From the NCBI RefSeq assembly GCF_000471905.2, contig NW_006499563.1, positions 5,735,501 to 5,799,500 of the forward strand: 64,000 nucleotides of DNA. Reading direction: 5' to 3'. Shown here in pieces: positions 34,986 to 44,743 of this stretch. The stretch comes from Amborella trichopoda (Eukaryota > Streptophyta > Magnoliopsida > Amborellales > Amborellaceae). The notes under the pieces are model-generated. The model saw only the letters and a list, made by a program, of their open reading frames with translations. It searched no databases and was not told where the DNA came from. Position numbers and translations under genes: made by a program. Position 1 is the stretch's first letter. Each line of letters opens with the position of its first letter.

Positions 34986-35780
34986 CCTCTCTCTCTTTTA
35001 TTCTCCTGCCTTTCATACTCTTCTCTTCCTTTCTTCTCCCTCCCTCCTTCTGTTCTGTTCTTCTCTTACTTCACTTCTTTATTCTTTCTTCATAACCATC
35101 ATTCTGTTACTCTTTCATTCGATTAAAAGGGATTGAGGTTAGCCTCTCATGGGAGTCCTGTTGTCTAGCCGTAATGTTTTTTGTTAGGATTACGTGGCCC
35201 GCTTATTGCCACGACAGACTAACTATTGTGCCTAGCTAGTTGGTACTGGTAATGACGTCTAGTAGTAATCTTGTGAGCCGATCTTAGTTATCGAGCCCGT
35301 TTTACTACCACGTCAAGCCAATTATTAATCAGCTTAGTCATCGCTCTGATGCTCCAACTTAGTCAAATTCTTCTCTTCCCCATCTTTCTTCTCTTATTTT
35401 TCTTTTTGAAAGCGCATGCTTGTGTACGTTCATCAAAGAGGAAAAAGGTGAGGTTTGACCCACCTGTCTTATAACCTTTTCCATATGTATGTGATTGCAG
35501 AAAAGAGAAGAATACAAGCCAAGGGAGGTGATTCTGAACCAGTTTTATTACTGGGGGGCTTTCTTCTTGATCTAAGAGAGTACCCACGCGAGCTAGCCCT
35601 AGTAAGTTCCGAACCCACCTTAAATTCCTCTCTCATCGGTTGGTAATACCTGCTCCCATGTTTGAACAAGGTTCCTAAGAGGGCGATTTCAAAAACATCC
35701 CGAGTCTTGCCTCGAAACGTAAGATGCATGCTGCTCGATCCTCAAAAGGATTCAGAGGCTGAGAACGAGGCACCTAACCA

Positions 35781-35848
35781 CTCCGCTATTGTTCGAGAGA
35801 GGGTTTCCGCCTCCTGACCCGAGAGAAACCAGGACCCCATCAACATCA
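35781..35848 (+). repeat. Element B 3' LTR, right part, with element A target duplication
   Basis: It opens with CTCCG (target-site copy), then CTATTGTTCGAGAGAGGGTTTC, matching the 5' LTR end at 6300-6361 to the terminal CATCA. The sequence after 35848 is unrelated to the B internal region, so the element ends here. Confidence 0.78.
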
Positions 35849-37810
35849 CACTTATCTCATCAGAAGCATGTTGTCATGCACACATATCTTATTAGTAGCA
35901 TTTTTCCATGCACACATATCACATCAATAGCATGTTTCCATGCACACACATATTACCTCAGTAGCATGGTTCCATGGACATATATCTCATCAGAAGCATG
36001 TTACGATGCACACATATCATATCAATAACATGTTGCTATGCACACATATCACATCAATAGCATGTTATCACAAAAACATCATTATATCATATTATCATGC
36101 TTTTCAGCTCAAGAAATATTATCATGTCAATATCATGCTATATATCAATACAAGAGACATCACCATGTCATATTATCAAGCTTAACAGCTCAAAAGACAT
36201 TATCATGTTAATAGACATGCTATATAGCAATGCAATAGACATCACCATGTCATAAATCTTGATTATTAGCTCAAGAGATAATATCTTGTCTGTATCAGCA
36301 ATATATCAATGCAATAGACATCACTATGTCATATTACTATGCCTATCAGCTCAAGAGCCATTATCATGTCAATATCATATTATATATCAATGCAATAAAC
36401 ATCACTGTGTCATAATTCTGGTTTTCCAAGACGAATGTTGTCCACCTCTAAGGGTATATCATTAAATTTAACAATCATATAACCCTGTAACCAATTTTAT
36501 GAATATGTAGTCTCATGAAAACACAACTTCCATATAGGAAGTAGCCTCAAATATTGGTCTAAAGTTTGTCAAACTATTTGATGTTCTTGGATGAAATTTA
36601 TGTCTTGCGCAACAAAATATTCAGGGTGACACCTTACTGAAAACTTTACCATATCTTTCAAACCATGAGGAATTTTATCATGATTCCAAAACCAATTTTA
36701 AACTAGACTAATCTATCTAGCATTTCAAATTAGTTTTACCTGATTTGAGTACATTTTGTTTAGTGAAAAGCTTCATACAATAACTTGTTAAATCCCTAAA
36801 ATTCGTTTCAAAAATCTGGCATGCTCCAGCAAATAGTTAATAGCTTTCAAATGAAATGACAAATAAGGGGTCTTTTCCATGTAGGAATAAATTCAATATA
36901 CTACTGACCCACCAAAATTCATGGTCTAAAGCAAGGTTTAAGGTACCCTAAAGATCTCTCAAATAGGGACCACAGTTCTAGAAATCAGAATGCTCTTCAG
37001 AAGACTTTTAGTAGCATGCACCCGGACCCACACAGGCACTTATAATCGAATTTTACATTTTGATTAGGTAAGGAAACATGCATTACCATAATCATGAAAC
37101 AATAGAAATAGAATACACTTATGTATTTCCAATCGAAACCCTCAAGATGCAATGTTCTATAAGCTCCACTTCAGTTTCCACGCTTCAAGTGGAGTGGGTT
37201 TAAGCTTGAGAGGTTAAAGCCTTAGGGAGGTTAAATGACTAAGGGAGAAGAAGGAGAACGTGGGGGAAAGAGGGACAAGTGAGGGAGTGGGAGGAGAGAG
37301 AGAACAACCAAATTTATGAGTGGATAGAGGGTATATACAAGTATGGGGGGTGGAAGCATGCATGTGCCACATAGCACTCAAATTTTCATGCACGAGGAGA
37401 GAGAAAGCAAGCATGGGAAAAATAATGATGAGGGTGCAATCATGCATGTGCCACATGGCACTCAAATTGTCATGCATGAGGAGAGAGAAAGAAAGCATGG
37501 GGAACACAATGATGAGGATGTTAGCATGCATGAGAAGAGAGAGAATGTGAGAGGAGAGATACTCTAGACCACCAAACACCTCTTGCGCCCAACAACACAC
37601 TTATCCACCCACGCTTTAACGTGTTCCCATTAATCTGCACTCTGCAATACTCATCCACCCGCACTCTCAACCCCCCCCCCCCCTTCAATCCACACTCAGT
37701 AGCTGTCATCCACTTGCGCTTTCAATGCACATCAGTATACCCGCGCTAAGCAACGCTCTTATCCATCCACGCCCAACTGCATAGTTATCCATCCATGCTC
37801 AACTATGCAC
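35849..37810 (+). repeat. LTR-like fragment with minisatellites, probably E-family
   Basis: It flanks element B on the right. It holds a minisatellite of about 35 bp (CATGCACACATATCxCATCA core) in some seven copies at 35853-36060. Then come about four copies of a 90-100 bp AT-rich unit (CAATAGACATCACYATGTCAT core) at 36060-36420. Next is 36430-37200, with no gene but resembling the U3 prose of the E LTR. A GA-rich unit of about 88 bp follows (CATGCATGTGCCACATxGCACTCAAATT) with 2.5 copies at 37345-37560, then a TTATCCATCCACGC repeat at 37585-37810. No ORF is supported. Confidence 0.5.
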
Positions 37811-37814
37811 TTAT

Positions 37815-38159
37815 CCATTACTTCTGGAAAGTCTCACACTTTACTAGACCTCCTTCTATTGTGGGGCTTCAACTTCATGAGTTTCCCTCAGAGGCAGAGA
37901 CTTTCCATCTGTTAGGACTATCCTACCACTTTGTATATACTTGTCAAGATGGATCAGAATTCAAAACAGTAGGTCAAGTCATGGCCTATTTGTTGATGAT
38001 AGTGGCACCAAGAGTCATGATTTCCTTCAGCAGCCTGCCTTCATTCTTGGGTGTGCAAGGGGCCATCATCTCGTGCTGCACCATTATGTCGAAGAGGGTA
38101 GGAAATAGGCATGGAGAAAGTTTAGTCACATGGGCCTCGTCCACCGACTCCTCCTAGAC
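37815..38159 (-). pseudogene. Element C, gag C-terminal tail, broken
   Basis: Continuation of the gag polyprotein on the minus strand with multiple stops. The plus-strand frame 37795-38157 is a shadow of it. Similarity to retrotransposon sequence ends near 37815, at a TTATCCATCCATGC repeat. Confidence 0.45.
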
Positions 38160-39190
38160 TGTGACCATATGGGAAGCTCCCGAAGTTTCAAAAGCTTTCT
38201 TGAGGTCTTCCAAGTTGATTTATCCTTTTTGGATTAAGGCCTCAATGTGCTCCTTCAGCTGAATGTAGTCTTGCACCAGATGACTTAGCGTTTGGTGATA
38301 GGCGCAGTAGCCAGGGTGGTTTACAAGGTCTACCTGGTCCGGCCTTGTGATGGCAGGAAGGACCACCATGTCCTGTCAATCAGCATCCTCAAGAGGGTTG
38401 GTACCCATGCCTTGATAAAGGTATATTGCTGATTTAGTCTCCACTCGAACTCTTTGATTCAATAATAGCTTTTTGAAGGGGGCACTTTGTTATAATTTAG
38501 TTTTGAGGCGGCTGCTGTTATTCCCCCCCTTTATTTTTTTTGCTGCAGCTCTCGAGAGGTATCTAATGTTGGTAGAGGAGCAAGATTACGTGCAGGTTCA
38601 GAGGTGGTCGTGACTACCACGATGATTAAATTCTTTTATTGGTTAGCACAGGGGTTACACCTGTTGTTACAAGCTTGACGCCCTCTGAGGTTTGGGCTTG
38701 ATCTCCTCCATGATGTCTCAATAAGCTTTCGATCTTAGCTGCTTTCCTAATCATGTAAGAGAAAGTGGTGGGGTTGGAGGCTTCAACATGTAAGGACATT
38801 TCTTTCCTCATGTTCTCTATGCATGTTTGTATGGCCTCCATCTCGCCCATGGGGTTGCTTTGGCACATAGCAAGATCTTTCCACCTCTGGATGTACTGAC
38901 CCACTGACTCATCCGCGTTTTCAGCCATTGTGAGGAGCTCTAATGCTTAGACATCCTGCTCCACTTAGTAGAAGCATTTATAGAATAACTGCTCCATTTC
39001 TTGCCAGTCATGGACTGAGTTAGGCGGCAGGCAGGCGTACCACTTCAAGGTGGGTCCAATTAGAGTTTCTACAAACTGCCAGGGCAGCAGTCTAGGGTCC
39101 GAAGCTAACTCTTAGCATGCGGACATGAAATGGGCCACGTGCTGCTGAGGGGAGCCTGTGCCATCGAAGACCATCAATCTCCCTTTTTGG
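38160..39190 (-). pseudogene. Gag remnant, element C
   Basis: On the minus strand the blocks LKWYACLPPNSVHDWQEMEQLFYKCFY, then MAENADESVGQYIQRWKDLA, MGEMEAIQTCIENMRKEMSLHVEASNPTTF and LLRHHGG are readable; the best open frame is 38928-38626. Downstream, GYCAYHQTLSHLVQDYIQLKEHIEAL and INLEDLKKAFETSGASHMV (about 38350-38165) complete the capsid-like region. Stops interrupt the first part. This is Retrotrans_gag and the clearest copy in the window. Confidence 0.85.
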
Positions 39191-40730
39191 TAAGGCTTTT
39201 GATATGAAACACTTTCTTGTGTTTTTGACACCTACAAGTCTTAGATGCTTTTATTGATCATTCGATGCACATCGTCGTGTGTGAACTTCGATGGCATAGT
39301 TGAGAAGCTACATTGGGCTGGTCCTCAAAAGAGACATAAGTGTTTGGAGGCCTCGAGGTTTGGGCCAGAGGGGGAGGCTGGGTCTTTCTTCCTCTATGTG
39401 TGGAGGCTTGAGAGGAGAATTTTCCTTTTGATGGGAAGACACTGCAGGTCAAGTCTCTTCAAGCCCTTTGAGCAAGTCCAAGATGTTGTTTAATATGCTC
39501 TCAAAGAGAGCCATTAGGTTTTCAGGGTCTTCCCAATCATGGCTTATCATCATTACCTCGACTTGCTAATCAGAGTCGAGTAACTCGGAGGGAGGAGTTA
39601 TCCTGGTCCTCTTTCTGCCTCTATCAGCACTCTTAGCAGTAAGGAATGGACTTGACCCGTTTTTGCCTGAGATTGCCTTAAAGCACGTGTGAGTACCGGC
39701 TCTAGATGACCTTGGGACCGCAATGCTGTCTAGCCTAATGGCTGAAGGCCTTAGGGTCATTGTTTTACTTGGATGAGTGCAAGATAGCCTTGGGGCCATA
39801 TCTCCGCTACTGGCTCTTGACGGCCTTGGGCTGTGGGTTCGGTGAGCTGTGTTCACCTTCCTGTATTTCAACAACATTGGAATGAACAATGTCGTTTTTC
39901 TCGGGTTCCTCCGTGCCTTGCAATGGGTGGAACCGATTTTTTTTTTTTAGGTCTTCTAGGATAGAAAACTCTACTTTTTGTTTTAGGGGTGGCACTTCTA
40001 TCCCCTTTGCTAGTTTAAATTGTAAGCTCTAGTAAATCTTCCCCTAGAATCAGAAATGATTCCAGTCCCCTTCTTAACAGGCCCACTCAATTGATGTGTG
40101 AGCAAATCTGATAAATTCGGGCAAAGTGTGGTGCCCAGGAAAAAGGGAGTTCGCAGGCGGCTTTGGTGGCTAAGAACTATCTGAAGAAGGAGGGAGCTGA
40201 CTGGTCATTACTGATGGTGTCCTACTACCTTGAAACCTTCCCTAGGGGCTGACTCATGCATGCAAGGATGGAGAAGTGGAGAGGATTGTTTTCGAGGGGA
40301 ACTTCTTCGAGTATCTTGTAGCGAGCGGCATTGTGGCAGTCGGGGGAGCAGTGGATGCTTCTTTCCCTTTCTCACTGACGGTGTCCCTGGACCTGAGTGT
40401 GTGTGAGCCATCCATAATAAAGTTTGGGGTGGCTGTGGGTCCAACCCCTCAGGGGGCTACGTATTTGCGATGCTCGCCCTTTTAGTTCAGGAATCCTTAG
40501 GACCTCCAGCATGCAGGTGAATTTGTTTGTGAAACCTTCGATTGGTTTCAATGTCGTGTGCTCATTATGTCATAGGCTTTGAACTTCCCCGAGCTACAGG
40601 GTTAACATGCATGGTATTGGCGGCTTTAGAACCATCTGTGTTGGGTCCAGGTCAGAAGAAACCCAAAGCAGTTGAGCAAAGTGGGGTGGGCTGTTGCTTG
40701 CCCCATCTCATAACAGTGACAGTCAGACTG
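39191..40730 (-). other. Element C region between leader ORF and gag core
   Basis: Minus-strand frames at 40444-40208, 39995-39807, 39889-39566 and 39452-39258 are Pro/Ser/Arg-rich pieces without a known motif. They correspond in position to 6915-8400 of element B and 20916-21899 of element A. Confidence 0.45.
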
Positions 40731-41501
40731 TCAATGAAATATGTGTATGTGTGCAAGGCTGTTGTAGGTTCGTGTAGACTGGCATAAAAATTGCCAGAGT
40801 ATGGTGTGTGTAGGGGACGTGCTAGGGCTAGTGACGCCCTTGTGCGACACAGGTGGGGTTACCTTTTGGTTACCCGTAGCGACGGTGGTCCTATTGGGAC
40901 CCACCGAGCGAAGAGGAGTAGTGGTGCGAGGACCATGTTGAAGCTTACGACTGGCTGGGTGCTCACCAGTGAAAGGGTGTTCATGAAAGGGGGCGACTGT
41001 AGTGCCACCCATGCAGTTGACATCAAGGGCTTTCCCTTTAATGACAGGAGAGGAGGGACAAGAGGTCAGAGTTCCCAGGTAGCGATTTTTCCTTGATTGG
41101 ACTAGGATAGTAGGGCCAGCCAGGCTGCTCGAGTAGGATGTGGGGGAGGCAGGATAACCTGATCCACTAGCCACAGGTGAAGTCACAAATATGGAGATGT
41201 AGAAATCCCAAATATGAAAAAAGGAGGGATAATGGGATCCCATTGCAATTTTAGAGAGAGAAAGAATGGAAGTTGTTACCTTCAAACAATCCAAGCCAAC
41301 GATAGGGTGGTGTGTCCCCAATGGAGTCACATGTTGGTCGAGACCTGATTTTCGCTTCGATCCTCGCTCGGACGGGGCATGTGTGAGTGAGGGAGAAACT
41401 CCTCTCTCAAACAACTGCAGCGATCCACACAAGTAGGGCACCAGTGGGTGCGCCTGCACGGGCTCTCTTGTGCATGGATAGGAATCAACAACAAGAAACA
41501 A
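40731..41501 (-). CDS. Leader ORF of element C, 256 codons, open
   Basis: The longest uninterrupted leader ORF in the window. The frame starts inside the LTR at 41501, but the segment homologous to other elements begins about 41241, at MGSHYPSF. Blocks in order are WDFYISIF, a Ser/Thr/Pro-rich stretch, LGTLTSCPSSP, LDVNCMGGTTVAPF, FTGEHPAS, TPPVSHKG and a Ser/Thr tail. It matches element B 6453-6914 block by block. Nothing resembles an enzyme, zinc finger or membrane segment. It lies immediately upstream of gag on the same strand. The role may be packaging or regulatory, but that is inference. Confidence 0.5.
   Translation of the reverse strand: MFLVVDSYPCTREPVQAHPLVPYLCGSLQLFERGVSPSLTHAPSERGSKRKSGLDQHVTPLGTHHPIVGLDCLKVTTSILSLSKIAMGSHYPSFFHIWDFYISIFVTSPVASGSGYPASPTSYSSSLAGPTILVQSRKNRYLGTLTSCPSSPVIKGKALDVNCMGGTTVAPFHEHPFTGEHPASRKLQHGPRTTTPLRSVGPNRTTVATGNQKVTPPVSHKGVTSPSTSPTHTILWQFLCQSTRTYNSLAHIHIFH
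41315..41331 (-). promoter_or_regulatory. Element C primer-binding site
   Basis: On the minus strand, TGTGACTCCATTGGGGA directly follows the LTR end (CA at 41333-41332). It is the same tRNA-Arg-type site as in B with a few substitutions. Confidence 0.68.
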
Positions 41502-43267
41502 TTTTACGATGGGGGTGCGTTTGGATGCTTACCTTGCCATTTGGGGTTCGTGGGACACACCCAAGCGGCTCGCCCTCTTAGAAAAATTATGAAGCCCTTT
41601 GGCTGTTTGCTAGCATTATTTGGATGGGGACCCTCTTCAAGTTTTCAAAAGATCTCTTTTCTCTCTCTTGCTTGCAACTGCAATGGGACTCGACTATCCC
41701 TCCCTATGACAATTCCCTCAGAGAAGCTAATTGGTCGATGGAAGTGCGCGAGAGGACCTGGGGGCTAGGACTCATGGGCTCACTTGGGACCGCGTGTCTA
41801 TGACCAGGCTCGGGATGTGACCCGGCTTAGGAGAGAAAGAGAATGGGTCCGTGCGTTATGTTCTTTATCTGGGAAGGAATGAGACCATGCACTCAGGGGT
41901 ATTTCCTCTCTCTGAAAGTTTTCTCTCTCCTCTCTTTAGGATTAAGGGTTCAGAAGCAAAATACGAGTGAAAACAAGTGTTATGCCTTTGTTTTAATGAT
42001 GAATAATCTGCCTTTTTACAAATGAATTAATCTTGTTTATATAGAGAAGTCATCTAACAGGGGTGAATGCTAACAACTCCGCTAAATTACAATTAAAGAC
42101 ATTTGAATAAAATCCTGAAGTTAAGTATAATGACCAAAACACCCGAACAACCTTTTATGCTAATGATGAAACCATCCCTGCCTGAGGGTCCTTTCGCCAT
42201 TGCTAGGTATTGGAAGCTTGTTCGGAGACTTGCGGTGATGGCCTAGTTGATTTTCTGGTGTATCCTCCGTGTTTGTTCAATTCTGAGTATTTTGATGCCC
42301 TTTAATCGTGTCAAGGCAACCTTTTCCCACAAAGTGGAAGTCTGGCTAGATTTGTGAACTTTGATCGCTAATGTCATTCGACCTGTGATGCTTTGAGTCT
42401 TTATCTTGTTGGTAGATGAAAGAGGAGAGTGACACAATCATTTTGCACCATGTTTGGTCTGTTTTAGTCTTCATTTCTGGCATTTCCTAATTTGGGAGGT
42501 CTTCGAAAAAAGGGATTTTGATGACCGAGCAAACTTGCTTTTCTTATTACGTTGGGATTTGTGCTTATCGGTCCTTAGATCGGGTGCAACAGTTATACCA
42601 GTTTGTAGCTCTTCGTGTGGTGGTTGCATTGTGCTCATTTTCATGATGATTAGATGCGTGGATCTTGAGCTGTGCCTCATGATATTCGAGATGTATTCTT
42701 CTTAAAACCATGATTTTCTTGTTTTGTGGTCACCTTCTTTCTAGAAGAAGTTTGACTCTAGGTCGCGCCACGGTACATGCCCTAGGTCAAAATGACACGG
42801 TTGTCGCGATCTATAACATGTCCAATTTGAGCTTTTTCTTATTCTAGACGAAGGTGTTGTGGGTCCTTGAAGTCCTTCCTGAGATGTGATGTTGCAGTCT
42901 CCGTGCTTGGGGATTGGTTCTATGAAGCCACACCACAATAGTGTAAAATCTACCCGTTTTGAGCCATTATGGGCATAGATGCCTTTTGAGTGGTCCAATT
43001 AAACCCAAATTTGGTCCTCCAGAGTTTTTCAAAGTTCTGAATTCAACAACGGTGGTTTGGTACCGTTCTGAAGACGCTAGCATAAGGCTACAGTTGTAAG
43101 GTCTTTCCTTGTCATGACAACACTCCTCCCAAGTGGTCTGGCTTGAGGCTTATTTCACGATACAACTTTGGTTTGTCAGTGTCTTAAGTACCAACAGGAC
43201 CAAGCTATTACCGGATTTCTCTTTACTGGTGTGGGAGATGTAAGTACGAAAAAAATGGCGAATAACA
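41332..43267 (-). repeat. Element C 5' LTR
   Basis: 1936 bp reading from 43267 down to 41332. It shares with LTR B the start, a GAGGACCAAATTTGG block, the GTGTCATTTTGAC block near 42790, and a TTTAATTGTAATTTAGC/GCATTCACCCCTGTT segment before the TATA box. Like B it lacks the long stem-loop array. Confidence 0.82.
42035..42044 (-). promoter_or_regulatory. TATA box of element C LTR
   Basis: Minus-strand CTATATAAAC, preceded on that strand by the GCATTCACCCCTGTT block as in LTR B. Confidence 0.6.
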
Positions 43268-44184
43268 AAGAGGACCACCACCATCTATTTCAAAAATATA
43301 TAGGCGGACATGGCCATGAGACATGAGTAAAAGTGCTAAAAAGAAAACAAAGAAAAAATTTGGGTATGGTGAAAACCCAAAAAGGGGCATGACGAGTAAA
43401 ACCGAAAAATAAATACAAAAGAAGTCATGAAGCTGCGCGTAAAGGAGTCCAAAATTAGAAACTGGGCATGATGAGAATCCCATAAAGATCATCCTGAGTA
43501 AAAATGACTGTCAGGCCGACGTGGCCACGAATGGGGAAAAGAGCTCAATAAAAAAGGAGTTGGTGAAAACCATTTTTGGTCGCAACTTTCATCCAGTCCA
43601 AGTGCAAATCTGAAAGGGCACTTAGACTAATAAATAAGTTGATGTAGCGCCTTTATAGGCAGGCTTCGACCCAGCCCTTCCTTGTAAAAGTTCGGTAGTT
43701 TGGAAGTCAATACCCTTTCAAGGGTACCCAATTACAAGAACCAAAAAGACCATAAAATATTAACGAAAACTCCAACAACGCAGGTCATCTTACAAAGGAA
43801 CCCCCTGAAGATCAGAAAAATCCTCCGGATGGCTAGTTAGGTTAGCCACATGCCGAAGGAATTCCCCAACCATAAAGGCAACACAAATAGAAGATCACAC
43901 CGACATAGTGGGTCGCAATACCCCCAAAAAGGACTATTGACTATCAAGCCAAGTCAGCTTCTCGGTAACTTGGGTAACCACTTTAATAAGGCTCCCCACT
44001 CTTATACATGCCTCGACATCAGAGAAGGAAGCCTCCATTGGCCCTGACTAGGCCCTAGCAGATTGATTACTCACCTCGAAAGAGGCCTCCATCTATCGAC
44101 AGTTTCTCACCATGATGTAGTAGCTTGTATGCCAACAAAGGGCCCTCGACTATCAATCAAAAGAAAAATTTCTCCTAATGTGGG

Positions 44185-44600
44185 GTTTCAAGCCCTTACA
44201 CAAGGTCCCCACCAAAAGATCAAGAAAATAAGCCCGGTGGATTGGGTTTTCAAGCCCTTAAGGAAGACGCCCAATCACCAGACTTCCTCAAAATTGGAAG
44301 TTCTGATGGCCCGGGGGGGAAGCTCCCATTGGCCCCAACCACCAAACTCTCTTCAAAACTGACAGATTGGGAAAGAAGCCCTTAAGCAAGACCCTTGATT
44401 GCCAGATAAACCCTAATTCTGGAAAGACTTGGTTTTCAGGCCCTTAAGCAATGCCCCCAATTGTTGGAACAAAAAGTACGTGCTGAGTTCTGTCTTCAGG
44501 CCCTTAAGCAAGGCCCCTAGCCACTAACCTCCGCACAAAAAAGAGAAAAAAAAGTACTAATGAACAAGCTCTTCAAGCCCTTAAATAATTCCCCCAGTTG
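44185..44600 (+). repeat. Six-copy tandem repeat in element F 3' UTR
   Basis: The core TTCAAGCCCTTAAGCAAGGCCCC or variants recurs near 44189, 44252, 44376, 44438, 44499 and 44573, mostly 61-65 bp apart with one missing or lost unit. This is the third different 3' UTR repeat family in the window. Confidence 0.75.
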
Positions 44601-44743
44601 TTAGAACCTAAAACCACCTTGGTCACCCCTAGGGAAGAAGCTTCACATGATTTCTTCTCAAAGGTCATGTTAGTGTTGGTGATCGGAAAGAAAATGAAAA
44701 TTGAGAGATCAATTTTTTTCCAAATGTTAACATTTCTCACTCA

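Larger units (their letters stand above)
17106..35780 (+). mobile_element. Element A: Tat-lineage Ty3/gypsy retrotransposon, full-length but inactive
   Basis: The two LTRs (3251 and 3399 bp) both start TGTTTGAA and end CTAACCA. Between them lie, in order, a PBS, leader ORF, gag, spacer, RT, RNase H, second RNase H, DDE integrase and a repeat-filled 3' UTR. All protein regions carry stops and frameshifts. The LTRs differ visibly (roughly 15% over their first 250 bp by eye), so the insertion is old. The element is nested in the 3' LTR of element B. I did not find a protease domain. Confidence 0.88.
32382..35780 (+). repeat. Element A 3' LTR
   Basis: It starts TGTTTGAATGTATTT and ends AGGCACCTAACCA, colinear with 17106-20356. 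The TATA box is at 33680. The CT-rich patch is at 33830-33980. The stem-loop array at 33985-34985 has roughly 20 units. Divergence from the 5' LTR is clear in every part, mostly transitions, which indicates an old insertion. Confidence 0.88.
6070..35848 (+). mobile_element. Element B: degenerate Tat-like Ty3/gypsy retrotransposon, split by nested element A
   Basis: B consists of a truncated 5' LTR (to 6361), a PBS, a leader ORF, a protease remnant, an antisense ORF, a repeat-rich 3' UTR and a 3' LTR starting at 15357. That LTR is interrupted at 17105/17106 and resumes at 35781-35848. The 5' and 3' LTR copies share the segment around GTAAAATCTCTCTCACAG and the terminal GTTCGAGAGAGGGTTTC. The joined outer flanks of element A (ending AACCTCCA, resuming CTATTGTTCGAG) read through to the 5' LTR version at 6290-6320. 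No RT, RNase H or integrase was found. The left end is truncated and the exact boundary within 6070-6130 is uncertain. Confidence 0.75.
37815..43267 (-). mobile_element. Element C: Tat-like retrotransposon on minus strand, 3' truncated
   Basis: Read on the minus strand it has a 5' LTR (43267 to 41332), a PBS, a leader ORF, a spacer and gag, and then stops near 37815 without pol or a 3' LTR. The LTR start TGTTATTCGCCATTTTTTTCG parallels those of B and F. It lies inside the 3' UTR of element F on its right side. The base composition and gag match Tat-type elements. The left boundary is approximate. Confidence 0.78.

Noticed and set aside
37672-37684. Run of about 13 C as a possible structural signal
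   Set aside because: A single homopolymer in a repeat region is most simply slippage or sequencing error.
37795-38157. 120-codon plus-strand ORF
   Set aside because: It is a shadow of the minus-strand gag tail of element C, whose family blocks are readable on the opposite strand.
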